A stretch of DNA of 64,000 nucleotides, from the NCBI GenBank assembly GCA_903834925.1, contig CAILLA010000132.1:1-64000 (forward strand), in the 5' to 3' direction. Positions 10,032 to 19,216 of the stretch are shown one piece after another. This DNA comes from an uncultured Schlesneria sp. GTDB lineage: Bacteria > Planctomycetota > Planctomycetia > Planctomycetales > Planctomycetaceae. Each line of letters opens with the position of its first letter. Within the stretch, counting starts at the first letter, position 1. The notes under the pieces were generated by a model. That model had not been told where the DNA came from and ran no database searches. It was given only the letters and a program-made list of their open reading frames with translations. The translations under genes and the position numbers were made by a program.

Positions 10032-10081
10032 TGTGAATTTGCTTTGCAGTGAATCTCGGAGTACGAGAGAGAAGATCGATC

Positions 10082-10393
10082 ATGGGTGAAGTTGGCCTGA
10101 GTGCCTATTTAATGGTTGGTGCGGTGCTGTTTGTCTGCGGCGTGGTCTGCATGGCAACCAAGCGCAACGGCATCGGGGTATTAATGGGTGTCGAATTGGT
10201 ATTGAACGGGGCGAACGTCAATTTTGTGGCGTTCTCTCGATACACTTCGCTTGGTTTGGACGGACAGACAACGGCACTGTTCGTAATCGTACTGGCCGCA
10301 GCGGAAGCGGCGGTCGCATTGGCAATTGCACTCAACTTTTACAACAATCACTTGACGATTGATGTGGATCGCGGAAACGAATTGCAGGGATAG
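10082..10393 (+). CDS. nuoK: NADH-quinone oxidoreductase subunit K
   Basis: A 103-residue NuoK (MrpC-like) antiporter-related subunit with three membrane segments. The conserved glutamate lies in GVELVLNGANVNFVAFS. The ATG at 10082 has GAGAGAAG upstream and gives the standard length; a GTG at 10049 would add 11 polar residues. The C-terminal AEAAVALAIALNFYNN is typical. Confidence 0.95.
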   Translation: MGEVGLSAYLMVGAVLFVCGVVCMATKRNGIGVLMGVELVLNGANVNFVAFSRYTSLGLDGQTTALFVIVLAAAEAAVALAIALNFYNNHLTIDVDRGNELQG

Positions 10394-10479
10394 ATCAGAA
10401 GTTTACACGAACAATACCGTTCGTATGACAGAAATAATTGGCGAACGGTTCTCTGACGCACACATTCAGTGACGGAATT

Positions 10480-12876
10480 ATGCCTGAGACTGGCGATATC
10501 TTGATGTTCCTGCTGACAGCGGCCTGGCTGCTGCCACTTGCAGGGTTCGTCGTTGAAATTTACTGGCTGTGCTTTTCGCATCGGCTGAATAAAGGCGCGG
10601 CTTATTGTGCCGTCGCATGCATTGGGCTTGGTTTCCTTTGCAGTTTTTCAGCTCTGATGTATTGGGGCTTCGACACCAAATGGGCGGCATTATCCGAACC
10701 AGCACACCACGGTCACGACACAGCGCATGATGCCGGGCGAACGGAAGGGGGTCATGAACACGATGCCCATGCTGCGAACACAGAACATGCTGATCACGCC
10801 GAACATCCCGATGCTCTGACGAAAAAGTATTACACAGGAACGTATTACGAACTGGCTCGATTCGGTGCTTTACGAGTTTCTCTCGATTGGTACATCGACA
10901 GCCTAACGCTGGTGATGTTTACTATGGTGACGTTTATCGCCACCTGCATTCACATCTTCGCCATCGGTTATATGCATGACGAATTGACCGAGGAATACGA
11001 AGACCACGAAGTTCACCTTCATAACGGCGGTCACTTCAGCCGCCCAGGTCGGTTCCATCGGTTCTTCGCATATCTTTCGCTGTTCTCGTTCTCGATGCTT
11101 GGGATCGTGTTGTCCGGGAATATTTTCCAGGTCTTCATCTTCTGGGAACTGGTTGGTCTCAGCAGCTATCTGCTGATCGGCTTCTATATCGAACGCAAGT
11201 CGGCAAGTACCGCAGCCAACAAAGCGTTTATCATGAACCGAGTCGGGGACTTTGGTTTCTTGATTGGCATGATGATTCTCTGGACGTCGTTCGGAACTTT
11301 CCAGTTCGGTGACCGCACAGATGGTGCTCACACGGAAGCCGGTTTGTTCACGATGGTTCGCGGTCAAGACGGAAAACTTGACGTCTCGGAAGATGGAAAA
11401 CAGGTTTACCTTCAGGACGCACACGGCCACCGAGCCGAGAAAAATGGCCAACCACTGACAATCAGCTACATGCTGCTGGTCGCAGCGGGACTTGGTGTGT
11501 TCGCTGGAAGCATTGGTAAGAGTGCCCAGTTTCCACTTCAGACGTGGTTGCCCGATGCGATGGAAGGCCCAACACCGGTTTCAGCACTTGTTCACTCGGC
11601 AACAATGGTTGCCGCAGGGGTTTATCTGGCTGCCCGGTTCTATCCGGTGTTCACTCCCGAAGTACTGTTGGGAATTGCCTATATCGGCTGCATCACATTA
11701 TTTATCGCCGCCACAATCGCGTTGGTCGTCACAGACATCAAACGGGTTCTTGCGTACTCAACCATCAGTCAATTGGGTTACATGATGTTGGCGATCGGTG
11801 TTGCTGGCTGGGGTGCGGCCCTGTTCCATCTGGTCACCCACGCGTTCTTCAAGTCGCTGATGTTCTTGTGTTCGGGCAGTGTCATCGCGGGTTGTCATCA
11901 CGTTCAGGACATGAGTCGCATGGGTGGCCTGCGGCACAAGATGAAGATCACCGCATACACAATGCTGGTTGGCGTTATCGCGATTGCCGGTCTTGCCATT
12001 CCAGGGACATCGATCGGTTTGTCTGGCTTCTACTCCAAAGACGCGATTGTTGCATCAGCATTGGCGTACAGCGAATTGAATCCAGGTCATATCCTGCTCT
12101 TCATCGCTCCGCTCGTCACTGCGGGAATTACCTCGTTCTACATGTTCCGCCTGTGGTTCCTCACCTTTGCCGGTGCGCCACGCGATGCACACGTTTATGA
12201 TCACTGCCATGAAAACCCCAGCATCATGACGACTCCGCTGCTTGTTCTGGCGGTATTGGCTGCTGGCTGTGCCTGGGGTGGTGAAGGTGGACCGCTCTAT
12301 CGCTTAATTGCTGATAGCGAAACAGTACCGGCGGTCGCCCGTGTGGCGTCGGTTGGTGCTGCGAAAGTGATTTTGCCTAGCCATCAGGGACATGAAAGCG
12401 ACGTGCATCATGTCCATTCAACGGCGGGAATGCTTGCTTTGATCTCGGCCATCATCGGTATGAGTTTGGCCTATTTGATTTACGTGAAGAAAACGATTGA
12501 TGCTAACCAGATTCGGAAGCAGTTTTCGGGTGTGTATGACTTCCTAGTCGATAAATGGCGGTTTGATTCCCTTTACGAAGCTATGTTTGTCGCACCGGTT
12601 CACATTATTTCGGCATGGTGTGTCAGCTTTGACAAAGGGGTCCTTGACCCTATCCTGCACAGTGCAGCAAGCTTGACGGTCCTGACGTCAAAATGGGACC
12701 GAGCCTTTGATGAGACATTTGTTGATGGTTTGGTCAATCTGGTGGGAACGGTGACCTACAATGTTGGCAATTCGCTCAAGGTGATCCAGACGGGTCGACT
12801 GAGACAATATGTAATGTGGATTGCGGTCGGTGTGATTGTGCTATTCGGAGCACTCGTTACGACGATTCCAAAATAG
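10480..12876 (+). CDS. nuoL: NADH-quinone oxidoreductase subunit L with a His-rich insert
   Basis: A 798-residue proton-pumping antiporter-like subunit from the ATG at 10480 (an in-frame TTG at 10438 is less likely). Family motifs: FIFWELVGLSSYLLIGFY, LPDAMEGPTPVSALVHSATMVAAGVYL, AYSTISQLGYMMLAIG, and a long C-terminal lateral-helix region. After the second hydrophobic segment lies an insert with ten histidines within 34 residues (about 10705-10806), and a second His/acid-rich segment follows the next helices. The family is usually 610-660 residues; the inserts explain the extra length. Part of the nuoHJKLMN block. Confidence 0.95.
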   Translation: MPETGDILMFLLTAAWLLPLAGFVVEIYWLCFSHRLNKGAAYCAVACIGLGFLCSFSALMYWGFDTKWAALSEPAHHGHDTAHDAGRTEGGHEHDAHAANTEHADHAEHPDALTKKYYTGTYYELARFGALRVSLDWYIDSLTLVMFTMVTFIATCIHIFAIGYMHDELTEEYEDHEVHLHNGGHFSRPGRFHRFFAYLSLFSFSMLGIVLSGNIFQVFIFWELVGLSSYLLIGFYIERKSASTAANKAFIMNRVGDFGFLIGMMILWTSFGTFQFGDRTDGAHTEAGLFTMVRGQDGKLDVSEDGKQVYLQDAHGHRAEKNGQPLTISYMLLVAAGLGVFAGSIGKSAQFPLQTWLPDAMEGPTPVSALVHSATMVAAGVYLAARFYPVFTPEVLLGIAYIGCITLFIAATIALVVTDIKRVLAYSTISQLGYMMLAIGVAGWGAALFHLVTHAFFKSLMFLCSGSVIAGCHHVQDMSRMGGLRHKMKITAYTMLVGVIAIAGLAIPGTSIGLSGFYSKDAIVASALAYSELNPGHILLFIAPLVTAGITSFYMFRLWFLTFAGAPRDAHVYDHCHENPSIMTTPLLVLAVLAAGCAWGGEGGPLYRLIADSETVPAVARVASVGAAKVILPSHQGHESDVHHVHSTAGMLALISAIIGMSLAYLIYVKKTIDANQIRKQFSGVYDFLVDKWRFDSLYEAMFVAPVHIISAWCVSFDKGVLDPILHSAASLTVLTSKWDRAFDETFVDGLVNLVGTVTYNVGNSLKVIQTGRLRQYVMWIAVGVIVLFGALVTTIPK

Positions 12877-12932
12877 TTAGGTTTGACAACCACCCACGTG
12901 GTTGAAGCTCGATTGAGGAAATAGAGTTCATC

Positions 12933-14513
12933 ATGAGTCCGGAAACACTCCTGACATGTATCGTGTTCCTGCCCGCTGTCTGGGCGATTGCGCTAGTGCT
13001 GTTTGACGCCAAAGCGAAAGAAGCAATGCGCTATTGGGGCGTGCTCGGAACCGCGCTGACATTCGCTTTGACAATCCAATTGCTCGCGCAATTCGACTCA
13101 AGCAAGTCGGGTATTCAATTCAAATTTGACACCCCGTGGATTGCAAACTGGAACGTCTTTTTCAGCCTTGGTGTTGATGGAATCAGCCTGCCGCTGGTGG
13201 TGTTAACAGGTTTCGTCTGCCTGCTTTCAATGCTCGCTTCATGGAGCATCGAAAAGAACGTCAAAGGTTATCTGATCCTGTTTCTGATACTGGAAACAGG
13301 CATGATGGGTGTCTTCCTGTCGCTTGACTTCTTCCTGTTCTATGTGTTCTGGGAAGTCATGCTGCTGCCGATGTACTTCCTGATCGGAATCTGGGGTGGT
13401 CCACGACGTGAATATGCCGCCATCAAGTTCTTCCTCTATACCCTGGCTGGTTCGGTCTTGATGTTGATCGCCATGTTGATGTTCTACTTCAACAGCGACC
13501 GCAGTTTCGACTTGCTAGAACTGGCGAGAATCGCCGGTGGCACATCCGCTGGAAAGTCTCACGTTTACGGAATGTCGATGCAGGTCGCGGCATTCATCAT
13601 GCTCTTTATCGGCTTTGCGATTAAGTTGCCGTCATTCCCATTCCACACATGGTTGCCAGACGCACACGTTGAAGCTCCCACACCGATCTCAATGATTCTG
13701 GCTGGCGTTCTGTTGAAGATGGGTGGCTACGGTATCATCCGCATCGCGTTTCCGCTTTGCCCTTACGGTGCCCAGTATGCCGCTTATTTCCTGGCAGCGC
13801 TAGGTGTCTTCAGCATCATCTACGGTGCGTTTGCCGCAATGGCCCAGACCGACTTCAAGCGACTGGTCGCCTACAGTTCGGTCAGCCACATGGGTTACGT
13901 GCTTCTGGGTATTGCCGTCTGGAAAATTGTCGACGGAAAGACCGTTGGTCGCGAATACTGGGAAATGGGGCTGAATGCCGCAATGTTCCAGATGATTGCT
14001 CACGGCATCTCTTCAACCGGCATGTTCTTTATGGTCGGCGTGCTCTACGACCGAGTCCATCATCGTGATATCAACAAGTTCGGCGGCATTGCTCAGGTGA
14101 TGCCTCATTACGCCGGCTTGGCTGCTGTGATTTTCTTCGCAGGTTTGGGACTCCCAGGATTGTGTGGATTCGTGGGCGAAGTCTTTTCGGTCTTGGCCTG
14201 TTGGAACTTCAGTCCACTTTTGGCGATTATTTCCGCGAGCGGTGTGATTCTGACTGCTGGCTACATTCTCTGGACGATGCAGCGCGTTTATCTCGGTCCC
14301 GAGTATAAGGGTCCGCATCCTGAAGCCTTAGTTGAAATGAATTCTCGCGAAATGGCGATTGGTTATACGCTGGTCGCGATGGCGATTCTGTTCGGTGTAC
14401 TACCTCACTTGCTTTTCGATCCGATGCATGGATCGATTCAGGCACTCACAGAAAGCCTTGCTTCCTCGTATGAGAAACTTTACGGTGCGATTCAGACATC
14501 GCAGTTGCCGTAA
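12933..14513 (+). CDS. nuoM: NADH-quinone oxidoreductase subunit M
   Basis: A 526-residue antiporter-like complex I subunit. Conserved features: DGISLPLVVLTGF, the FWEVMLLPMYFLIGIWGG motif with the essential glutamate, KLPSFPFHTWLPDAHVEAPT, and KRLVAYSSVSHMGYVLLG. The start ATG has GAGGAA upstream. It lies 56 bp after nuoL and 56 bp before nuoN on the same strand. Confidence 0.96.
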   Translation: MSPETLLTCIVFLPAVWAIALVLFDAKAKEAMRYWGVLGTALTFALTIQLLAQFDSSKSGIQFKFDTPWIANWNVFFSLGVDGISLPLVVLTGFVCLLSMLASWSIEKNVKGYLILFLILETGMMGVFLSLDFFLFYVFWEVMLLPMYFLIGIWGGPRREYAAIKFFLYTLAGSVLMLIAMLMFYFNSDRSFDLLELARIAGGTSAGKSHVYGMSMQVAAFIMLFIGFAIKLPSFPFHTWLPDAHVEAPTPISMILAGVLLKMGGYGIIRIAFPLCPYGAQYAAYFLAALGVFSIIYGAFAAMAQTDFKRLVAYSSVSHMGYVLLGIAVWKIVDGKTVGREYWEMGLNAAMFQMIAHGISSTGMFFMVGVLYDRVHHRDINKFGGIAQVMPHYAGLAAVIFFAGLGLPGLCGFVGEVFSVLACWNFSPLLAIISASGVILTAGYILWTMQRVYLGPEYKGPHPEALVEMNSREMAIGYTLVAMAILFGVLPHLLFDPMHGSIQALTESLASSYEKLYGAIQTSQLP

Positions 14514-14569
14514 TTGATGGCGTTCGTTGTTATTTCATTCCGTAAGCCGTTTTCCTGATCGCCAAACCG

Positions 14570-16204
14570 ATGGACTTTGAAGCTCTCTTTAAGCAGTTCT
14601 TGAGCGGAGACGTAGCCCAACAAGCCTCGATTCTTCGTTCGTTAACCATCTTCCTGCCGGAACTGGTGCTCTCATGCTCCATCGTCTTGATGCTGGTCGC
14701 ACGACTCATCAGCCTCGACCGGATCATCCCCACTCACTGGTTTGCTTTACTCGGGGGAATGGGTTCGTTCGTCATTGTGTTGTTTCAATTCTGGCAGTTT
14801 GGAGAATCACAAACCGTCCCGGTTGAGGTCTTTACCGGCCTGGCAATCCACGATGAATTCTCGATCTTCTTCCGTGGATTTCTAACATTCTTCCTGGTCT
14901 TTGTCATCGCACTGACGGTGTTGACCGGAATCCCTGACGACGAAGATGCACCCGATTTCTACTCACTTCTGACAGGTGCGGTGATCGGTATGATGTTGAT
15001 GTCGAGCGCCAATCATCTGTTGATGCTGTTTATCGGTATCGAAATGGCCAGCGTTCCCAGCTATGCGATGACAGGCTTCCTCAAGGGAAAACGCCGCAGC
15101 AGCGAAGCGGCATTAAAATTCGTCGTCTACGGTGCCGGTGCGGCAGGCGTGATGTTGTTTGGAATCAGCTTGCTGACAGGGATCCTTGGTACTGCCCAAT
15201 TCTCCGAGTTGGCTCCCCGCTTTCAAGCGGTCTTCGTAAATCATGCCGGTATGCAAGACCCAGCAACACGTTGCGTTGCGTTGGCACTGCTGATGATCGC
15301 CGTTGGTTTCGCATTCAAGCTGTCACTGGTTCCGTTTCATTTCTGGTGTCCAGATGCATTCCACGGCGCTCCCGCTGAAGTCGGTGGTTTCTTGTCGGTC
15401 GGTTCCAAGGCAGCGGCCTTCGCTCTTCTCGTTCGGCTGACAACAAGTCTGGCCGGTGATGGCACAGGAGCCTTGAGTCAACTCTCGCTCTCTTGCGGTT
15501 TGGGCTTGGGATTGATTGCGATCGCGACGACAACATTTGGCAATCTAGCCGCCTATTCACAACAGAACATTAAGCGAATGCTAGCGTATTCGACGATCGC
15601 TCATGCCGGTTACATGTTGATGGCGGTCTCGGCACTGCTCGTTTTGCAAAGCGTTCAGTCCGACCTGGTGTTCCAAGGGAACCATCAGGAAAATGGACCT
15701 CGGGCAATGGAAGGCCTGCTGTATTACCTGTGTGTTTATCTCTTCATGAACTTGGGAGCGTTTGCGATCGTCGCATTGATTCGCAATCAAACCTATTCCG
15801 AAGAAATCGATGACTACAAAGGGTTGGCCCAGCAGGCTCCCGTGCTGGCCATCTGCATGGCGATCTGCATGTTCAGCCTGGTCGGGATTCCCCCGCTAGG
15901 TGGTTTCTACGGAAAAGCCTTCATCTTCGCTTCGGTGTACGAGGCAACCAACGTGCATTGGTTCATGTGGATTGTGCTGGGTGCAGGTGGTTTGAATACC
16001 GTTATCAGCCTGTTCTATTACCTGCGAGTTGCCAAGACGATGTGCATTGATACTCGTCCGGCCGATGCCGTTCCGGTCACAATGGTTGCCAGTTCATCAC
16101 CGGCGTTGTACGTCATGCTGGTTTCCGGAATGGTCGTGTTTCTGGGAATCATTATTGATCCATTGTCCAAAGTCGCTTTGCACGCCGCACACGCCTTATT
16201 TTGA
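14570..16204 (+). CDS. nuoN: NADH-quinone oxidoreductase subunit N
   Basis: A 544-residue antiporter-like complex I subunit closing the block. Motifs: ANHLLMLFIGIEMASVPSYAM with the conserved glutamate, KLSLVPFHFWCPDAFHGAP, NIKRMLAYSTIAHAGYML, and FSLVGIPPLGGFYGK. About 14 hydrophobic segments. No obvious terminator follows; the next gene on the same strand starts 90 bp downstream. Confidence 0.96.
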   Translation: MDFEALFKQFLSGDVAQQASILRSLTIFLPELVLSCSIVLMLVARLISLDRIIPTHWFALLGGMGSFVIVLFQFWQFGESQTVPVEVFTGLAIHDEFSIFFRGFLTFFLVFVIALTVLTGIPDDEDAPDFYSLLTGAVIGMMLMSSANHLLMLFIGIEMASVPSYAMTGFLKGKRRSSEAALKFVVYGAGAAGVMLFGISLLTGILGTAQFSELAPRFQAVFVNHAGMQDPATRCVALALLMIAVGFAFKLSLVPFHFWCPDAFHGAPAEVGGFLSVGSKAAAFALLVRLTTSLAGDGTGALSQLSLSCGLGLGLIAIATTTFGNLAAYSQQNIKRMLAYSTIAHAGYMLMAVSALLVLQSVQSDLVFQGNHQENGPRAMEGLLYYLCVYLFMNLGAFAIVALIRNQTYSEEIDDYKGLAQQAPVLAICMAICMFSLVGIPPLGGFYGKAFIFASVYEATNVHWFMWIVLGAGGLNTVISLFYYLRVAKTMCIDTRPADAVPVTMVASSSPALYVMLVSGMVVFLGIIIDPLSKVALHAAHALF

Positions 16205-16294
16205 TGATTTTGATAATCGTTTTCGCAATCAGGCGTGAGATTACAAATGCCTGACGTCATAAGTTGCCTCAATTCACAGACTGCTAGTTGAGCC

Positions 16295-16735
16295 ATGCCG
16301 CACGTTCACCACAACGCGAAACTGAATCAGTTGCTGATCGACGTCGGGCGCAGCCTGCTTCAATATGTCGGCCACTGTTCCTCTTGGACCAGCAAAGCCC
16401 AGGCAAATCTGGAACAGGAGTTTCCTAAACTGGTCGCAACCCAGCAGGAACATGTGGAAAAGTTGTCGGCATTACTGACAGAACGCCGCTGGACGATCGA
16501 TTTTGGCGGCTTTCCCGCCACGTACACGGATCTTCATTTTCTTTCCTTGAAGTATCTTTCAAAGCTCATCCTCACCAATCAAAAGGGAGTGATCGCCGAG
16601 CTGGAAGAAGCGCTGCATGCGTGTGTCGACGATCCTGAAGCGACGACGCTGATCAACGAGGTCCTTGCTTCTGAAAAGCAGTTGACCGAGCGCCTGCGTG
16701 AGCTGACGACGGCGGGAGCCGGCGCTGCGGCTTGA
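16295..16735 (+). CDS. Conserved all-helical protein of unknown function
   Basis: A 146-residue protein, predicted mostly helical with no signal or membrane segment. The His-rich start (MPHVHHNAK) and a WTSKAQANLEQEF region followed by long amphipathic helices suggest a ferritin-like or four-helix-bundle fold. A central FPATYTDLHFLSL segment breaks the helices. I do not recognise a family with a known function. It follows nuoN by 90 bp on the same strand and could be read through from it. Confidence 0.7.
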   Translation: MPHVHHNAKLNQLLIDVGRSLLQYVGHCSSWTSKAQANLEQEFPKLVATQQEHVEKLSALLTERRWTIDFGGFPATYTDLHFLSLKYLSKLILTNQKGVIAELEEALHACVDDPEATTLINEVLASEKQLTERLRELTTAGAGAAA

Positions 16736-16851
16736 TCGCCCCGTTGGGACGATCGCGGCATTGCGGTAATCGCCCTTACACGGGACGCTACGATCTTTTA
16801 GCTTGAAAGATAGTCAGATCTCTTTTTGATTGCCGTCCTGGAAGGACATCA

Positions 16852-17057
16852 GTGATTAGCCGGTGGCTGAGCGTAGCGACGCCACCGGTGCTGGTATTGA
16901 CGACGTTCATCGATCCCAGCGGGATCGCACTCTGCCTGCCGACAACAATGATTAATTGACACCAAAAAAACGGTCGAGTCTGGAATCCCTTCGGGATTCG
17001 CAGATTGTTGACGTTCATTTCCGGTGGCGTCGCTACGCTCAGCCACCGGCTAATCAC
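16852..17057. repeat. Perfect 37-bp inverted repeat with 132-nt centre
   Basis: The arms 16852-16888 and 17021-17057 are exact reverse complements (ends GTGATTAGCCGG and its complement). The centre has further small palindromes, such as ATCCCTTCGGGAT near 16985, and the flank has TGCCTTCGGCA near 17063. No coding potential. The structure is that of a compound REP/BIME-type element or small non-autonomous mobile element. It fills most of the gap between the genes at 16295 and 17202. Confidence 0.75.
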
Positions 17058-17201
17058 TATAATGCCTTCGGCATAAGGAGATACGAGTGCTTTGCCAACT
17101 TATTTGTTGCGCGAGAAAAATTTCCTTCACGGCGTTGCGTTAAACACAACAATTCCGGGATGGCAAAGTCGCGATGCTTGTGCCGCTTTCAATTTGCGTC
17201 A

Positions 17202-17702
17202 ATGAGTGAGACTCAGGTGATGAGAGAGCTCTTCCACGGACGGCGACGAAAGACAGGAATCGTGTCGCTTGCGATGGCGTGTTTGCTCATGATCGGGTGG
17301 GTGAGAAGCCATGTCAAAGACGATATTTTTGCCGTTAACATCGGTAAGACATGGTGTTTCACTTTCCAGTCCAACCAATGTGGACTCGGCATGATTGCCG
17401 CGGCGTACGGCACTGACACCTCGACAATCAGCGTGACTTGGAATTCTCAGCCAATCCGCCCGTTGGCGTCCAAAAATCCGATGACAAATTATCATGTCGA
17501 CGTACCATATCGGATTGACTTCCACGGATTCCATTTTGGATGCGACGGGCTGAATCTTTTACTGCCGAGGTACTACGCCATTTGTTTTCTTTCATACTTC
17601 TATTTGATCACGCCACTGACACTGGTCTCGGCATATCTGCTGCTTGTAACACCACGCATTGCGAAACCGAGAGACGTCGTCGAGAATGTGAATCTTGGAT
17701 AA
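17202..17702 (+). CDS. Small membrane protein of a planctomycete-type family, unknown function
   Basis: A 166-residue protein from the ATG at 17202; the open frame extends upstream through the repeat element, but that part is not protein-like. There is a hydrophobic segment near residues 20-38 after a basic stretch (GRRRKTG) and a second close to the C-terminus (LITPLTLVSAYLLLV). Between them is a region of about 80 residues with a WVRSHVKDDIF start and a cluster of aromatic residues. The arrangement resembles a paralogous family of two-helix proteins common in planctomycetes. No function is known to me. Confidence 0.65.
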   Translation: MSETQVMRELFHGRRRKTGIVSLAMACLLMIGWVRSHVKDDIFAVNIGKTWCFTFQSNQCGLGMIAAAYGTDTSTISVTWNSQPIRPLASKNPMTNYHVDVPYRIDFHGFHFGCDGLNLLLPRYYAICFLSYFYLITPLTLVSAYLLLVTPRIAKPRDVVENVNLG

Positions 17703-17772
17703 CGGTTAGATTCGATCAAATCCGACGGGTTGCCGAGCCCCTTCAGGGCATCCCATTATTTTTTGATCGTAT

Positions 17773-17807
17773 CCCAGGGCGGCGCTCGAAGACGAGCTTG
17801 CCCTGGG
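17773..17807. repeat. CCCAGGGC-type palindromic repeat
   Basis: An imperfect hairpin, with arms near 17773-17788 and 17793-17807 around a 4-nt loop. A related copy lies at 50286-50320, also just after a gene's 3' end. Confidence 0.5.
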
Positions 17808-17910
17808 CTGATATCTGTTGCCCATTCAGGCAAAAAGACCTTTTTCGGCGACGCTGGTTGAAATGACATTTTTTTGGAATTTGCGTGGTATCGCTTGTTG
17901 GTAAACGATT

Positions 17911-17960
17911 GCTCGTGCTGGTGCAAATGCCCGGTTACCACCGCCGCGGGGGCGGTGGGG
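17911..17960. repeat. Partial copy of the 44917-45051 inverted-repeat element
   Basis: This stretch begins GCTCGTGCTGGTGCAA and closely follows the inner and right arm of the complete element at 44998-45047. No matching left arm was seen here, so the copy is one-sided or decayed. Confidence 0.55.
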
Positions 17961-18011
17961 TGGGTTCTAAATCACTTGCCATTCTGCTGACGATTACGAA
18001 AGGGATTCCCC

Positions 18012-18797
18012 GTGGAATGGATCGATACACATTGCCATCTTGATGAAGATGCTTTCACGCAGGACTGCGCAGAGGCCATCGCTCGGGCCGTTGATGCGGG
18101 GGTCGTGGCCATGGTCGCGATCGGGATCACTCTGGATAGCTGTCGTCGCGTGATTGAGATTAGCGAGCGATACCCTCAGGTCTATGCCACCGTTGGCCTT
18201 CACCCTAATTACGTTTCTGCCGCGCAGCCGGATGACTGGAAGCAGATTGTCGAGCTGGCAAAATCACCCAAGGTTGTCGGGCTGGGAGAAACGGGACTCG
18301 ACAAATACTGGGACCATTCCCCTTTGGACCTGCAGGCCGAATACTTCGATCGACACTTGGAATTATCACAGCAACTGAAACTTCCGTTTATTGTCCATTG
18401 CCGCGAAGCCGAATCGGAAACGGTGGCTCAGTTGCGTAAGCACGCGGCTCGGTCACCGCTGAATGGTGTGATGCACGCCTTTTGCGGATCAGCCGAAACC
18501 GCAGCCGCCTGCCTGGAAATGGGGATGTACCTATCATTGGGCGGCATGGTGACATTCAAGAAGAACGAAAGCCTGCGTCAACTGGCCGCTACGATCCCAT
18601 TGGATCGACTGCTGATTGAGACCGATTCACCCTATCTCGCCCCGACACCATTTCGTGGAAAGCGGAACGAACCGGCCCATGTCCGATTGACCGCCGCCTG
18701 TCTGGCCGAGATTCGCGGAGTCTCGAAAGAGGAAATCGCTGGCGCGACGACGGCGAATGCCAAGCGTTTATTTCGATTGAATGAAAATTTGGGTTAA
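18012..18797 (+). CDS. tatD: TatD family metal-dependent deoxyribonuclease
   Basis: A 261-residue TIM-barrel hydrolase of normal TatD length. The metal-binding DTHCHLD is at the N-terminus, GLGETGLDKY holds the family glutamate, FIVHCREA supplies a metal-ligand histidine, and LLIETDSPYLAP ends the barrel. TatD enzymes act as 3'-5' DNA exonucleases in DNA repair or degradation. The start is GTG. It converges on the HNH gene. Confidence 0.93.
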   Translation: MEWIDTHCHLDEDAFTQDCAEAIARAVDAGVVAMVAIGITLDSCRRVIEISERYPQVYATVGLHPNYVSAAQPDDWKQIVELAKSPKVVGLGETGLDKYWDHSPLDLQAEYFDRHLELSQQLKLPFIVHCREAESETVAQLRKHAARSPLNGVMHAFCGSAETAAACLEMGMYLSLGGMVTFKKNESLRQLAATIPLDRLLIETDSPYLAPTPFRGKRNEPAHVRLTAACLAEIRGVSKEEIAGATTANAKRLFRLNENLG

Positions 18798-18814
18798 GAC
18801 TCTTGATCGCAATT

Positions 18815-19216
18815 TCAAGGAAACAGGCCCAGCCGAGCCCACTGCTGCCTTGCATGACATTGAGTCGTTGAGTTCAATCGCAGCCGTGCTGCGGTTGCGC
18901 GTCCACATGGGGTCAGGCCGATCAAAACACCGTCGTCGATAACGACCGCAAAATGTTCGTCCCAGATTTGTTGTCGGGGATGAAACAGTCCCACTAATTT
19001 ACCGGTTTCAGGGTCTTCATGTTGCACCTCGTCACTCTTATAGAGATTGCACGAGCGGCAAGCCAAGCCCCAATTGTCTTCAATGTCAGATCCGAATTGA
19101 CCTGGCGGAACGACGTGTTCGACTTCAAACGGGAAATTGAAGATCGCTTCAGGCGCGTGACAGTATTCACACCGATGCTCTGCACGAGCCGCCACCAGGA
19201 CGTATCGCGGGTTCAT
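18815..19216 (-). CDS. HNH endonuclease
   Basis: A 133-residue HNH nuclease. The core reads RCEYCHAP (first zinc-binding CxxC), FEVEHVVP (the catalytic EHxxP) and NWGLACRSCNLYKSD (asparagine and second CxxC). The C-terminus adds a short conserved LFHPRQQIWDEHF segment found in stand-alone HNH proteins of bacteria with many mobile genes. Its start overlaps the stop of the upstream gene by 4 bp (ATGA), so the two are translationally coupled. It could be a mobile-element nuclease, a defence effector or one half of a toxin pair; the sequence does not decide. Confidence 0.9.
   Translation of the reverse strand: MNPRYVLVAARAEHRCEYCHAPEAIFNFPFEVEHVVPPGQFGSDIEDNWGLACRSCNLYKSDEVQHEDPETGKLVGLFHPRQQIWDEHFAVVIDDGVLIGLTPCGRATAARLRLNSTTQCHARQQWARLGLFP

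Larger units (their letters stand above)
17703..18011. other. Intergenic repeat-bearing stretch before tatD
   Basis: No gene was seen. It contains a CCCAGGGCGG / CTTGCCCTGGG palindrome at 17773-17807 and a partial copy, at 17911-17960, of the inverted-repeat element found whole at 44917-45051. Confidence 0.5.
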
